Origin: Streptomyces sp. NA02950
GTDB lineage: Bacteria > Actinomycetota > Actinomycetes > Streptomycetales > Streptomycetaceae
DNA: 64,000 nucleotides
NCBI RefSeq assembly: GCF_013364155.1
Contig: NZ_CP054916.1
Location: 3,592,501-3,656,500, forward strand
Reading direction: 5' to 3'
Position numbers and translations under genes: made by a program
The notes under the pieces: model-generated
Databases searched by the model: none
What the model saw: only the letters and a program-made list of their open reading frames with translations
Told to the model about the DNA's origin: nothing
In this document: piece after piece, positions 23,977 to 33,117 of the stretch
How positions within the stretch are numbered: the stretch's first letter is position 1
Layout: each line of letters begins with the position of its first letter

Positions 23977-26065
23977 CCGCCGCCTTCGACTCGTCCCCGG
24001 TGGCGCCCGACTCGGCCCGTCCGGCGGCCGGGACCCTATCCGCCTCCGGCCGTGCGGTCTTCCGCAGCCCCTTGAGGAAGATGACCAGTCCGGTCGAGAC
24101 CGCCGTACCGGCCACGATGGCCAGCAGGTAGAGGAACGGCCGACCGATCAGCGGGACCACGAAGATGCCGCCGTGCGGGGCGCGCAGGGTGCAGTCGAAG
24201 GCCATCGACAGCGCACCGGTGACCGCACCGCCCGCCATGGCCGAGGGAATGACGCGCAGCGGGTCCGCCGCGGCGAACGGGATCGCGCCCTCGCTGATGA
24301 AGGAGGCGCCCAACACCCAGGCGGCCTTGCCGTTCTCCCGCTCCGCCTTGGTGAACAGCCGTCCGCGCACGGTGGTGGCCAGTGCCATCGCCAGCGGGGG
24401 CACCATCCCGGCCGCCATCACCGCGGCCATGATCTTGAGGCTGCCGGTGGAGGGGTCCGAGGCCGCGATACCGCCCGTGGCGAAGGCGTAGGCGACCTTG
24501 TTGACCGGGCCGCCCAGGTCGAAGCACATCATCAGGCCCAGGATCACGCCGAGGATGACGGCGTTGGCACCGGAGAGGCTGTTGAGCCAGTCGGTCATCG
24601 ACTGCTGTGCGGAGGCGATGGGCTTGCCGATCACCACGAACATCAGGGACCCGACGACCGCCGACGAGATCAGCGGGATCACGACCACCGGCATGATGCC
24701 GCGCAGCGCACCAGGCACCGAGAACCGCTGGATGCCCATCACCACCGCGCCCGCGATCAGTCCCGCGACAAGGCCGCCGAGGAAGCCGGCCTTGATGGTG
24801 GTCGCGATGAAACCGCCGACGAAGCCGGGGACCAGACCGGGCCGGTCGGCCATGCCATAGGCGATGTAGCCCGCCAGGACCGGCACCAGGAAGGTGAAGG
24901 CGGCACCGCCGACCTGGAAGAGCAGCGCCGCCCAGCTGGCCGTCTCGGTCCAGACGAAGTGGTCGGCCACCGACTTGGCACTGGCGATCTCGTAGCCGCC
25001 GATCGCGAAGGCGAGGGCGATCAGCAGACCGCCCGCGGCGACGAACGGGACCATGTAACTCACGCCCGTCATCAGCCAGGTGCGCAGCCGGGTGCCGAAA
25101 CCGTCACCGGCGGCGGCGCCCGCGTCCATCGGGGCCGAGCCCTGCTCCGGGCCATCGGCCGGTGCGCTCGTCTCGCCGCGCGCGGCCTTCTCCCGTGCCT
25201 CGGCGACCAGCTCCGCCGGGCGGTTGATGCCCGCCTTCACCCCGACGTCCACGGTCGGCTTTCCGGCGAACCGGCCCTTGTCCCGCACCTCCACGTCATG
25301 CGCGAAGATCACCGCGTCGGCGGCGGCGATCGTGGCGGCCGGGAGCCTGTCGAACCCGGCGGACCCCTGGGTCTCGACCACCAGCTCGGCACCCGCCTCG
25401 GCCGCGGCCCTCTCCAGGGACTCGGCGGCCATGTAGGTGTGGGCGATTCCGGTGGGGCACGAGGTCACGGCGACGATCCGGAACGGGGCGGCCGGCGCCT
25501 GCGGCTCCGTGACGGTCGCCCGCGGCGTCCCGGTCGCGGTTGCCCGCGGCGTCCCGGTCGCGGCCGCCCGCGGCGTCCCGGTCGCGGTCGTGGCCTGGGC
25601 CGCCTCCCCGGGGGCCTCCGTCCGCCCGTCCCTGCGGATCAGGGCGGCCACCCGCTCCGGCTCGTCCGCCGAGCGCAGTGCGTCGGTGAACGCGGTGTCC
25701 ATCAGCGACCGCGCGAGGCTGGACAGAATGCTCAGATGGTCGCTGTCCGCCCCCGCCGGGGCCGCGATCAGGAAGATCAGATCAGCCGGTCCGTCCGGTG
25801 CGCCGAAGTCGATCCGGGCCGCGCTGCGCCCGAAGGCGAGTGTGGGCTCGGTGACATGTTCGCTGCGGCAGTGGGGTATGCCGATGCCGCCGTCCAGGCC
25901 GGTCGGCATCTGCTCCTCGCGCGCCGCCACGTCGGCGAGAAACCCGTCGAGGTCGGTGACCCGTCCGGCCGCGGCCATGCGTGCGGCGAGCGACCGGGCG
26001 GCGGCTTCCTTGGTATCGGCGGACAGGTCAAGGTCGACCAGATCCGCGGTGATCAGCTCACGCAT
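23966..26065 (-). CDS. fruA: Fructose-specific PTS enzyme IIABC
   Basis: A 699-residue phosphotransferase permease that imports fructose as fructose-1-phosphate. Domain order: IIA (about 1-145, phospho-His in GGIGIPHCRS), a repeat-bearing linker (about 150-195), IIB (about 195-290, phospho-Cys in VTSCPTGIAHTYMAAE), then IIC with about 8-10 membrane helices (about 325-660) including GFVGGFIATTIKAGFLGG and DLGGPVNKVAYAFATGG. The linker contains three 24-bp direct repeats (ATGTPRAT units). It is the last gene of the leftward regulator-fruK-fruA operon. Confidence 0.95.
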   Translation of the reverse strand: MRELITADLVDLDLSADTKEAAARSLAARMAAAGRVTDLDGFLADVAAREEQMPTGLDGGIGIPHCRSEHVTEPTLAFGRSAARIDFGAPDGPADLIFLIAAPAGADSDHLSILSSLARSLMDTAFTDALRSADEPERVAALIRRDGRTEAPGEAAQATTATGTPRAAATGTPRATATGTPRATVTEPQAPAAPFRIVAVTSCPTGIAHTYMAAESLERAAAEAGAELVVETQGSAGFDRLPAATIAAADAVIFAHDVEVRDKGRFAGKPTVDVGVKAGINRPAELVAEAREKAARGETSAPADGPEQGSAPMDAGAAAGDGFGTRLRTWLMTGVSYMVPFVAAGGLLIALAFAIGGYEIASAKSVADHFVWTETASWAALLFQVGGAAFTFLVPVLAGYIAYGMADRPGLVPGFVGGFIATTIKAGFLGGLVAGLIAGAVVMGIQRFSVPGALRGIMPVVVIPLISSAVVGSLMFVVIGKPIASAQQSMTDWLNSLSGANAVILGVILGLMMCFDLGGPVNKVAYAFATGGIAASDPSTGSLKIMAAVMAAGMVPPLAMALATTVRGRLFTKAERENGKAAWVLGASFISEGAIPFAAADPLRVIPSAMAGGAVTGALSMAFDCTLRAPHGGIFVVPLIGRPFLYLLAIVAGTAVSTGLVIFLKGLRKTARPEADRVPAAGRAESGATGDESKAAVTV
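25518..25589. repeat. 3 x 24-bp in-frame repeat in fruA linker
   Basis: Three tandem copies of a 24-bp unit differing only in the last two bases encode ATGTPRAT-type octapeptides between the IIA and IIB domains, a typical flexible linker expanded by slippage. Confidence 0.85.
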
Positions 26066-26152
26066 CTCGCGGCTCCCTTGGGTGCGGTTCCGCCCGGTGT
26101 CGGGGAGGGGCGGAACGGAGTGGGGACGGGGGGTGGGAGTGGGGCGGGCCGG

Positions 26153-27097
26153 TCACACGGGCTCCGTGAGCGCGCGGTCCAGCGGGACGTCCGCCGTGGT
26201 CAGGACGGCGGACGGATCGAGATCGGCCGGGGTCGGCATGGCGCTGCCCGGCAGCTGCACGGCGGCCGCGCCATGGGCCACCGCCGCGGCGAGCGCGACG
26301 GGTCCGGCGCCGCCCGCCGCGAGAAATCCGGCGAGCGAGGCATCGCCCGCTCCGACGTTGCTGCGAACCGTGGCGACGCGGGCCGCGCCGAAGTAGGCGC
26401 CGGTCCCGTCGACCAGCAACTGTCCGTCGGCGCCCAGGCTGGCCAGTACGGCGCGGGCGCCCAGCCCGCGCAGTTCTTCTGCCGCCTTGACCGCCTCGCC
26501 GACAGTGGCCAGCGGGCGGCCCACGGCCTGGGCCAGTTCCTCGGCGTTGGGCTTCACCACGTCCGGGCGTTCGCGCAGCGCCGCGGTCAGCGAGGGACCG
26601 GAGGTGTCCAGGGCGATCCGGGCGCCCGCCCGATGGGCGCGGGCGACGAGTTCGGCGTACCACTCGGGGGCGAGCCCGCGCGGAAGGCTGCCGCAGCAGG
26701 CGATCCAGTCGGCGTCGGCGCTTTTCGTCCGCACCGCCTCGAGCACCGCCTCCGCCTCGGCGCCGGTCAGTTCGGGCCCGCCCGCGTTGACCTTGGTGAG
26801 GGTGCCGTCCGGCTCGGCGACGGCGACATTGATCCGGGTCGAGCCCGTCACCGGCACACCCGCCGCCTCGATGCCCAACTCCCCGAGCAGCCGCGCCAGC
26901 AGCGCGCCCTCCGGTCCGCCGAGCGGCAGCACCGCGACCGTGCGCCGCCCGGCGGCGGCCACCGCGCGCGAGACGTTGACGCCCTTGCCGCCGGGGTCGA
27001 CCCGGTCGGTGGTGGCGCGCAGCACCGCACCGCGCTCCAGCGCCGGGATCTCGTAGGTGCGGTCCAGGCTGGGGTTGGGGGTGACGGTGAGGATCAT
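26153..27097 (-). CDS. fruK: 1-phosphofructokinase
   Basis: A 314-residue PfkB-family kinase that phosphorylates fructose-1-phosphate to fructose-1,6-bisphosphate. N-terminal MILTVTPNPSLDRTYEIP and the GGKGVNVSRAVAAAGR substrate loop are typical of FruK. The C-terminal VGAGDASLAGFLAAG is the PfkB signature with catalytic Asp. Its start overlaps the regulator's stop by 4 bases (ATGA), and fruA follows 87 bases later, completing the fructose uptake unit. Confidence 0.95.
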   Translation of the reverse strand: MILTVTPNPSLDRTYEIPALERGAVLRATTDRVDPGGKGVNVSRAVAAAGRRTVAVLPLGGPEGALLARLLGELGIEAAGVPVTGSTRINVAVAEPDGTLTKVNAGGPELTGAEAEAVLEAVRTKSADADWIACCGSLPRGLAPEWYAELVARAHRAGARIALDTSGPSLTAALRERPDVVKPNAEELAQAVGRPLATVGEAVKAAEELRGLGARAVLASLGADGQLLVDGTGAYFGAARVATVRSNVGAGDASLAGFLAAGGAGPVALAAAVAHGAAAVQLPGSAMPTPADLDPSAVLTTADVPLDRALTEPV

Positions 27098-27855
27098 GCG
27101 CGGGCCACTTCCGTGCCCCGGTGCTCGATGGCGAGCGCGTCCTGCGGGCTCAGTCCGGTGTCCGTGATCAGCAGATCCACATGGCCGAGGTCTCCGAACC
27201 GGGCGAAGTGCTCCTGGCCGAACTTGGCGGAGTCCGCCAGCAGGACGACCCGCCGGGCGGCGGCGATCATCGCGCGCTTGACGGCGGCCTCCGCGAGGTC
27301 GGGGGTGGTCAGCCCGCCGTCGAGCGAGAAGCCGTTCGTGGCCAGGAAGAGCACATCGGCCTTGATCTCGCCGTAGCCGCGCAGCGCCCAGGCGTCCACG
27401 GCGGCGCGGGTGCGGTGACGGACCCGGCCGCCGACGAGGTGCAGGGCGATACCGGGGTGGTCGGCGAGGCGTGCCGCGATCGGCAGGGCGTGGGTGACGA
27501 CGGTGAGCCCGGCCTCCAGCGGAAAGGCGGCGGCGAATCGGGCCGCCGTCGAGCCCGCGTCGATGATCACGCTGCCGTCGGAGGGCAGTTCGGCAAGGGC
27601 GGCCCGCGCGATGCGGTCCTTCTCGTCGGCGGCGGTCCCCTCGCGCTCGGCGAGATCGGGCTCGAAGTCGAGGCGTCCGGCAGGGATGGCACCCCCGTGC
27701 ACCCGGCGGACGAGCCCCGCCCGGTCCAGCGCCCGCAGATCGCGCCGTACGGTCTCGGCGGTGACCTGGAACTCCTCGGCGAGGGACAGGACATCCACCC
27801 GTCCACTCTCGCGGGCGAGCCGGAGGATCTCCTGCTGCCGCTCCGGTGCGTACAT
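27094..27855 (-). CDS. DeoR/GlpR-family regulator of fructose operon
   Basis: A 253-residue repressor. An N-terminal winged helix (RQQEILRLARESGRVDVLSLAEEFQVTAETVRRDLRALDRAGLVRRVHGGA, the DeoR signature) is followed by a DeoR-type sugar-phosphate-sensing domain (VIIDAGSTAARFAAAF, ATNGFSLDGGLTTPDLAEAAVKRAMI, DSAKFGQEHFARF). In fructose operons such proteins respond to fructose-1-phosphate. It is the first gene of the operon and so probably autoregulated through the repeats at 27928-27959. Confidence 0.93.
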   Translation of the reverse strand: MYAPERQQEILRLARESGRVDVLSLAEEFQVTAETVRRDLRALDRAGLVRRVHGGAIPAGRLDFEPDLAEREGTAADEKDRIARAALAELPSDGSVIIDAGSTAARFAAAFPLEAGLTVVTHALPIAARLADHPGIALHLVGGRVRHRTRAAVDAWALRGYGEIKADVLFLATNGFSLDGGLTTPDLAEAAVKRAMIAAARRVVLLADSAKFGQEHFARFGDLGHVDLLITDTGLSPQDALAIEHRGTEVARA

Positions 27856-27927
27856 GTGGGTTTACGCCCCTTCGATGCCCGAACCTGTGATTTCGCGGGC
27901 CAGATTACGGTGCCAGTTCCGGAAAGT

Positions 27928-27959
27928 AAACAGACTCGGGCACGAAACAGACGTGCCCG
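27928..27959. promoter_or_regulatory. Candidate operator for the fructose-operon repressor
   Basis: Two direct copies of AAACAGAC (27928-27935, 27945-27952), the second inside a perfect inverted repeat CGGGCACG/CGTGCCCG (27937-27944, 27952-27959), 73-104 bases upstream of the regulator start. DeoR-family operators often combine such repeats. The rest of 27856-28159 has no gene. Confidence 0.5.
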
Positions 27960-28159
27960 GACACAGTTACAGCACAAACCGATCCCGCCCGGCATGCCCA
28001 CCACGCACGCCACGCACGTGCCGCCGGGCCCGCCCAGCACCGTGTCCGAATGCCGCCGGACTTCCCGTGCACGGGCGGCCAGGATCGAGTCATGCCCCCG
28101 GGATCACCTCGAACCGGGGCTTCCAACACATTCCCCATAAAAGCGATCATGGAGATGAC

Positions 28160-28897
28160 ATGACACTCGACGGCAAGGCCGCCCTGGTCACCGGGGGCAG
28201 TCGTGGTATCGGCAGGGCCGTGGCGCTGCGGCTCGCCCAGGACGGCGCCGATGTCGCGCTGACCTACAACTCCCAAGCCGAGCGCGCGGCGGATGTGGTC
28301 GACCAGATCAAGGCGCTCGGCCGCCGGGCCTGGGCCGTGCGGGCCGACGGCGCCGACGCGCAGGCGGTGCGCGACGCCGTCGCCGGGGCCGCCGCCGAGT
28401 TCGGCCGCCTCGACATCCTGGTCAACAATGCGGGTGCCGGAGTCCTCGGCCCGATCGGCGAGCTGTCCCTGGAGGATGTCGACCGCGTGCTCGCCGTCAA
28501 CGTCCGGGCGCCGTTCCTCATGGCCCAGGCGGCGCTGGAGCGGCTGTCCGACGGCGGACGGATCATCAACATCGGCAGCTGCATGACCGAGTACACCCCC
28601 TTCCCCGGCGGCAGCCTCTACGCGACCAGCAAGACCGCGCAGAGCGGCCTCACCAAGGCACTGGCCCGTGAGCTCGGCCCCCGCGGCATCACGGTCAACC
28701 TGGTGCACCCCGGCCCGATCGACACCGATATGAACCCGGCCGACGGCGAGAGCGCCGCCCTGCAGAGCAGTCTGACCGCCCTGGGCCGCTACGGGCAGCC
28801 GTCGGAGATCGCCGCGACCGTGGCCCATCTCGCGAGCGACGACGGCAGCTACATCAGCGGGGCGTCGATCGCCGTGGACGGCGGCTTCGCCGCCTGA
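28160..28897 (+). CDS. SDR-family oxidoreductase (FabG-like)
   Basis: A 245-residue classical short-chain dehydrogenase using NAD(P)H. Motifs in order: TGGSRGIGRAVALRLA (cofactor loop), NNAGAGVLG, the catalytic Ser in IGSCMTEYT, YATSK (catalytic Tyr and Lys) and HPGPIDTDMNP. The C-terminus SGASIAVDGGFAA is typical. GGAG lies 6 bases before the ATG at 28160. The substrate is unknown; it may be a stand-alone reductase. A terminator follows at 28933-28967. Confidence 0.9.
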   Translation: MTLDGKAALVTGGSRGIGRAVALRLAQDGADVALTYNSQAERAADVVDQIKALGRRAWAVRADGADAQAVRDAVAGAAAEFGRLDILVNNAGAGVLGPIGELSLEDVDRVLAVNVRAPFLMAQAALERLSDGGRIINIGSCMTEYTPFPGGSLYATSKTAQSGLTKALARELGPRGITVNLVHPGPIDTDMNPADGESAALQSSLTALGRYGQPSEIAATVAHLASDDGSYISGASIAVDGGFAA

Positions 28898-28932
28898 TCA
28901 CACCGCACCGCCCAGCACATCGGGCACAGAGT

Positions 28933-28967
28933 GAGCCCCGGCGCCGGGGGGGAGGGCGCCGGGGCTC
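28933..28967. terminator. Bidirectional-looking terminator between SDR gene and hrdD
   Basis: GAGCCCCGGCGCC (28933-28945) and its perfect complement (28955-28967) around a 9-base purine loop, between the convergent SDR and sigma-factor genes. Confidence 0.8.
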
Positions 28968-29045
28968 GGTCCATGGGGTTGAAGGAATTCAGCGGATCCA
29001 ACAGGGCCGGGCTCTCCACCACGGCGGACTAGCGCCGCAGCGGGC

Positions 29046-30047
29046 TCACGCCGCGGCGTCGAAACCGGTCTGGCGAGCCATCTTCTTCAGCTCGAGCAGC
29101 GCGTGCTTCTCGATCTGGCGAATCCGCTCGCGCGTCAGACCGTGCTGCTTGCCGACCTCCGTGAGTGTGCGCTCCCGGCCGTCGTCGATACCGTAGCGCG
29201 CCTTGATGATCGAGGCGGTGCGGTCGTCCAGGCGGCCGATGAGGTCCTCCAGTTCCTCACTCCGCAGCAGCGTCATCACCGACTGCTCGGGCGAGACCGC
29301 CGAGGTGTCCTCCAGCAGATCGCCGAACTGGGTCTCCCCCTCGTCGTCGACCGACATGTTCAGACTGACCGGGTCACGGGCCCAGTCGAGCACATCCGAG
29401 ACCCGCTCCATCGTGGAGCCGAGCTCATGGGCGATCTCCGCGTGCTCCGGCTCCCGGCCGTGCTCACGGTTGAACTCCCGCTGCACCCGGCGGATCCGGC
29501 CGAGTTCCTCGACCAGATGGACGGGCAGCCGGATCGTACGGGACTGATCCGCGATCGAGCGGGTGATGGCCTGACGGATCCACCACGTCGCATACGTCGA
29601 GAACTTGAAGCCCTTCGTGTAGTCGAACTTCTCCACCGCGCGCACCAGGCCCGCGTTGCCCTCCTGGATCAGGTCGAGGAGAGGCAGCCCACTGCGCGGA
29701 TAGCGACGCGCCACGGCTACGACCAGGCGCAGGTTGGAGCGGATGAAGACGTCCTTGGCGCGGGCACCCTCGGCGGCTATCGCCTCCAGCTCCTCACGGC
29801 TCGCACCGGCGGCTTCGGCGTCCTCCACCTCTCCGTCCAGAATCTGCTGGGCGTAGACGCCCGCCTCGATGGACTGGGACAGCTCGACCTCCTTCGCCGC
29901 GTCCAGCAGCGGGGTACGAGCGATCTCGTCGAGATACATGCCGACCAGGTCGCGATCGGCGATTTCCCCGCCTGAGGCGCGAACACTGTTGGCCCCATCA
30001 GCGCCACCGCTGGCGGACTGATGACGGGCGACGGCACGGGTTGCCAT
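29046..30047 (-). CDS. hrdD: Group-2 sigma-70 factor HrdD-type
   Basis: A 333-residue RNA polymerase sigma factor. It has region 1.2 (DLVGMYLDEIARTPLL), region 2 (NLRLVVAVARRYPRSGLPLLDLIQEGNAGLVRAVEKFDYTKGFKFSTYATWWIRQAITR), region 3 and region 4 (RERTLTEVGKQHGLTRERIRQIEKHALLELKK), and lacks the long N-terminal extension of HrdB. It would recognise HrdB-like promoters. The start at 30047 has GGGAG upstream. The fructose-PTS and mscL neighbours match my recollection of the hrdD region in S. coelicolor. Upstream is a perfect sigma-R-type promoter, linking it to the disulfide-stress response. Confidence 0.9.
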   Translation of the reverse strand: MATRAVARHQSASGGADGANSVRASGGEIADRDLVGMYLDEIARTPLLDAAKEVELSQSIEAGVYAQQILDGEVEDAEAAGASREELEAIAAEGARAKDVFIRSNLRLVVAVARRYPRSGLPLLDLIQEGNAGLVRAVEKFDYTKGFKFSTYATWWIRQAITRSIADQSRTIRLPVHLVEELGRIRRVQREFNREHGREPEHAEIAHELGSTMERVSDVLDWARDPVSLNMSVDDEGETQFGDLLEDTSAVSPEQSVMTLLRSEELEDLIGRLDDRTASIIKARYGIDDGRERTLTEVGKQHGLTRERIRQIEKHALLELKKMARQTGFDAAA

Positions 30048-30123
30048 GCGTGCTCCCTTACAGATGGATCGGGCGCGGACTATGGACGGACCTGCCCCTG
30101 CCGGGTGCCCCGTCCGATGGAAA

Positions 30124-30151
30124 CAACGACTGGAATCCGGACAGAATTCCC
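30124..30151 (-). promoter_or_regulatory. Sigma-R-type promoter of hrdD
   Basis: On the minus strand GGGAAT (30151-30146) is followed after exactly 18 bases by GTTG (30127-30124), matching the published sigma-R consensus GGGAAT-N18-GTT. It lies about 77 bases before the hrdD start. The rest of 30152-30490 shows no gene. Confidence 0.8.
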
Positions 30152-30490
30152 AAGCCGCGCCCACCTTTTTACGATCATGCAGTACCCTGTCCGGCCACAG
30201 GCGCGTCAGCGTGGCGTCCGAACACCGGGAAGCGCAGGTCAGGGCCTCGAACAGCGCCGTCGGTGACTTCCTCCCACCCTTGAGGACGAATTTCCCGGGT
30301 TTCCGGTTGCCCGAACGGATGCCGCGGGACCGGGTCGTACACGAGCGGACCGCGGGCGCACCGCACGCGGACCCCGGGCCGGCCGCGGGGCGGGCAAGCG
30401 GTGCGGTGCGCCGGGGCCCGAGTTGCCGGTGGTGAGGTACGGGTGTGCGCTGGAAGGGACCGGTCCGGCGGGCGACGAGGAGGTCCTGCC

Positions 30491-30898
30491 ATGAATGGCC
30501 CTGCCGCCATCACCGCACGTCAGCATCGCCATCCCCGGCTCCACCCGCCGCTGCACCCCTCCGCCTCCTGGGTGGTCCCGGTCGTCCTGGGGATCCTGAT
30601 CGGCGGATGGGCGGTCTTCATCGACCACAACCAGGGCTCCTCCATACCCGCGGCCTTCATCCTCGGCATCGTGGCGGCGATCGTCTTCGGGGCGGTCTGC
30701 TACGGCGTCGGCAAAGTGCAGTCGAAGCTGCTGCCGGAGGTCCGGGCGACCCTCTACGGCGCGGTCTTCGGCTGTGCGATCGGCTTCCTCTACAACATCA
30801 GCGGCGCCTCGAACTACCGGGCCTCGGGGATGGGGCTCGGAGTGGGCCTGGTCATGGGGGCCGCGGCCTTCTACGTCTTCCACGTACGCGACGAGTGA
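30491..30898 (+). CDS. Four-helix membrane protein, unknown function
   Basis: A 135-residue protein with a His/Pro/Arg-rich N-terminus and four hydrophobic helices: WVVPVVLGILIGGWAVFID, AAFILGIVAAIVFGAVCYGV, TLYGAVFGCAIGFLYNI and GMGLGVGLVMGAAAFYVF. It ends in a short polar tail. The ATG at 30491 has GAGGAGGTCCTGCC upstream, a good ribosome site. No family name recognised; it is probably an integral membrane protein of the kind widely conserved in Streptomyces. Confidence 0.8.
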   Translation: MNGPAAITARQHRHPRLHPPLHPSASWVVPVVLGILIGGWAVFIDHNQGSSIPAAFILGIVAAIVFGAVCYGVGKVQSKLLPEVRATLYGAVFGCAIGFLYNISGASNYRASGMGLGVGLVMGAAAFYVFHVRDE

Positions 30899-31058
30899 GC
30901 GCCCTGTCACCGCAGCCCGGCCCGGATCCAGGCCCCGGCCCCGGCCCCGGGGTGCGGACCAGCCCCGCGCCCGGCTTTCCGACGTAGGTCCGCGGACCCG
31001 CACCGGGTACGTCCACGGCCGGTTCCGGCCCCCGCGCCCCTGTTCCTAGCGTGGCCGT

Positions 31059-32180
31059 ATGACCGATGACACCTCTGGAACACTCGACGAGGCGCTGGAA
31101 CGGCTGCACACCGCCGGCCCCGAGCGCCGCGGCTGGCTCAGCAACCACGGACCGATGGCCGTCGAGGCGCTGGTGCGCCACGGCCAGGGCCGCTCGGTCC
31201 ACCGCTGGCTCGACTACTACCGCGACAAGCTGGAGGAGATGCCGGACGCCCGCACTCCGATCACCGCGGACAACTGGCGGGAGGCACTCGGCGATCCCCG
31301 CCATATCGCCGACTGGACCGTGTACTTCGGCCACGAGCTGGCCGACCGGCCGTGGCGGGAGGTACTCGCCCTGTGGTGGCCGCGGCTGCTGCCGGGGATC
31401 GCGGGCGGGGCCACCCATCCGGTGATCCGTGTCGGCCACGCCGTACGCACCCTGCTCGACGCACCCGGCACCGCGACCGCGCCCCGCACCGCCGAACTGG
31501 CCCATGCCCTCGGCTACTGGGCGGCCCGCCACGCACCGCTGCCGCCGCTCGGCCGCCTGCCGGGGCCCGCGTCCGGATCGGCGGCCGACGCGCTGGCCGC
31601 CGTGGCCCCCGTCGCGGACCAGAGCGGTGGCATACGGGACCGGCTGCCGCAGCTCACGGCGTTCCCCGCCTGGCCCGTGGAACAGGAGCGGGGCGCCACC
31701 GCCCCCGACGCGGCCACCGCCCCCGACGCCGCACGCGACCGGCTGGCCCAGCTGGTACGGGCAGCGACCCATCGCTATCTCACCCATGGCCACGGCGAGC
31801 CCGTGATGCTGGTCCATGCCGCGACCGCGCCCAACGCCGTGCTGCGGACGCTGCCCGCGCTCCCCCGCGAGCTGTGGGCGCCGAGCCTGGACGCGGCCTG
31901 GGCGGCGAGCGCCGCGGTCACGGCGGCGTACGGGCCCTCGCAGCCGCTCCCCCGGCCGTCAGCAGGGGCCGCGCTCAAGGGGGCCGCGGCCGCAGGAGCG
32001 AACGTGTCCCCAGAGGAGGTCATCGCGCATGCCGCCGCACACGGTGACGAGCACGCCATCAAGCTGACCGACACCGCGCTCGATGTCGCCCGCGACGCCG
32101 TCGCCACCGGCGAGGATCACGAAACCGCCCTCGCCGCCGCCCTGCACGCCTGCGCGCTCATCGACTCACCGCTGGCGTAA
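31059..32180 (+). CDS. Questin-oxidase-like (DUF4243) protein
   Basis: A 373-residue protein. LSNHGPMAVEALVRHGQGRSVHRWLDYYRDKLEEMP near the N-terminus and WPRLLPGIAGGATHPVIRVGHAVRTLLD are the signatures of the questin oxidase/DUF4243 family, whose fungal members carry out Baeyer-Villiger-type ring opening of anthraquinones without an obvious flavin motif. The conserved His residues (SNHGP, ATHPVIR, GHAVR) could bind a metal. The C-terminal HAAAHGDEHAIKLTD also fits the family. The substrate in this host is unknown. It stands alone, followed by a convergent gene. Confidence 0.78.
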   Translation: MTDDTSGTLDEALERLHTAGPERRGWLSNHGPMAVEALVRHGQGRSVHRWLDYYRDKLEEMPDARTPITADNWREALGDPRHIADWTVYFGHELADRPWREVLALWWPRLLPGIAGGATHPVIRVGHAVRTLLDAPGTATAPRTAELAHALGYWAARHAPLPPLGRLPGPASGSAADALAAVAPVADQSGGIRDRLPQLTAFPAWPVEQERGATAPDAATAPDAARDRLAQLVRAATHRYLTHGHGEPVMLVHAATAPNAVLRTLPALPRELWAPSLDAAWAASAAVTAAYGPSQPLPRPSAGAALKGAAAAGANVSPEEVIAHAAAHGDEHAIKLTDTALDVARDAVATGEDHETALAAALHACALIDSPLA

Positions 32181-32227
32181 CCCGCAAGAGCCCCCACGGC
32201 CCACAACCCCAAGAGCCCATGGTCGCC

Positions 32228-33010
32228 TCAGCCGAACTGCACCGACCGCTTGGCCAGTCCCATCCAGAAGCCGTCGATCACACTGCGCTGACTGCCGAGT
32301 TCGGACTCGGCGGCCCCCAAGGTGACGAACAGCGGCGCGAAGTGCTCGGTGCGCGGATGCGCGAGCCGCCCCGCCGGGGAGGTGTACTCGAAGTCCAGCA
32401 GGGCGTCGATGTCCTGTGCCTCCAGCGCGCGCTGCCCCCAGTCGTCGAACTCGGCCGACCAGCTGGGCGGCGTCGGGCCGGTGTCCCGCAGCGCGGCCAG
32501 GTTGTGGGTGAAGAAGCCGCTGCCGACGATCAGCACGCCCTCGTCCCGCAGCGGTGCCAGCTTCCTCCCGGTCTCCATCAGCTTCCCCGGGTCGAGCGTC
32601 GGCATCGACACCTGGAGTACCGGGATATCGGCCTCCGGATACATCTCGACCAGCGGGACATACGCACCGTGGTCGAGTCCGCGGTCGGGGATGTCCCGCA
32701 CCGGGGTACCCGCCGTGCGCAGCGTCCCGCGGATGCGCTCGGCCAGCTCCGGGGCGCCGGGGGCCGCGTACCGCACCCGGTAGTAGTGCTCGGGGAAACC
32801 CCAGAAGTCGTAGACCAGCGGCACCTGTTGGGTGGCCCCGATGGCCAGCGGCGCTTCCTCCCAGTGGGCGGAGATCATGAGAATGGCTCTCGGCCGGGGA
32901 AGCTCCGCCGACCAGGCGGCCAGCTGCCCCGGCCAGACCGGATCGTCGGCGAGGGGCGGGGCACCATGGCTCAGATAGAGGGCGGGCATACGCCCGTCGG
33001 ACGCGGACAC
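32228..33010 (-). CDS. DODA-type extradiol dioxygenase family protein
   Basis: A 260-residue protein of the class III extradiol / 4,5-DOPA dioxygenase family. ALYLSHGAPPL supplies the first metal-ligand His, LMISAHWEE the second, and GLDHGAYVPLVEMYPEADIPVLQVSMP a further conserved His. FGAPLFVTLGAA-like residues (EHFAPLFVTLGAA) form the C-terminal signature. The family opens catechol rings with Fe(II) or Zn(II). The start GTG at 33010 has GAGGAG 5 bases upstream. It is divergent from a MarR regulator, a common pairing suggesting phenolic or antibiotic induction. Confidence 0.85.
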   Translation of the reverse strand: MSASDGRMPALYLSHGAPPLADDPVWPGQLAAWSAELPRPRAILMISAHWEEAPLAIGATQQVPLVYDFWGFPEHYYRVRYAAPGAPELAERIRGTLRTAGTPVRDIPDRGLDHGAYVPLVEMYPEADIPVLQVSMPTLDPGKLMETGRKLAPLRDEGVLIVGSGFFTHNLAALRDTGPTPPSWSAEFDDWGQRALEAQDIDALLDFEYTSPAGRLAHPRTEHFAPLFVTLGAAESELGSQRSVIDGFWMGLAKRSVQFG

Positions 33011-33042
33011 GATGACTCCTCGATCCAGGTCGATCCAGAAAC

Positions 33043-33096
33043 TTGAAGTCTCAACTAATGGAGGGACGATAACATCAAATTGTTCAATGTTCAAGG
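33043..33096. promoter_or_regulatory. Candidate MarR operators in divergent promoter
   Basis: TTGAAGTCTCAA (33043-33054) is a TTGA-N4-TCAA palindrome typical of MarR sites. A second AT-rich block (33077-33096) contains ATTGTTCAAT, also palindromic. Both lie between the divergent dioxygenase and MarR starts. Confidence 0.5.
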
Positions 33097-33117
33097 AATG
33101 CTCCGTACAATGAACGC

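Noticed and set aside
23753..27376. A 1207-codon frame antisense to the fructose PTS operon
   Set aside because: Same GC-bias artefact; the opposite strand encodes fruA, fruK and most of the regulator with full motifs.
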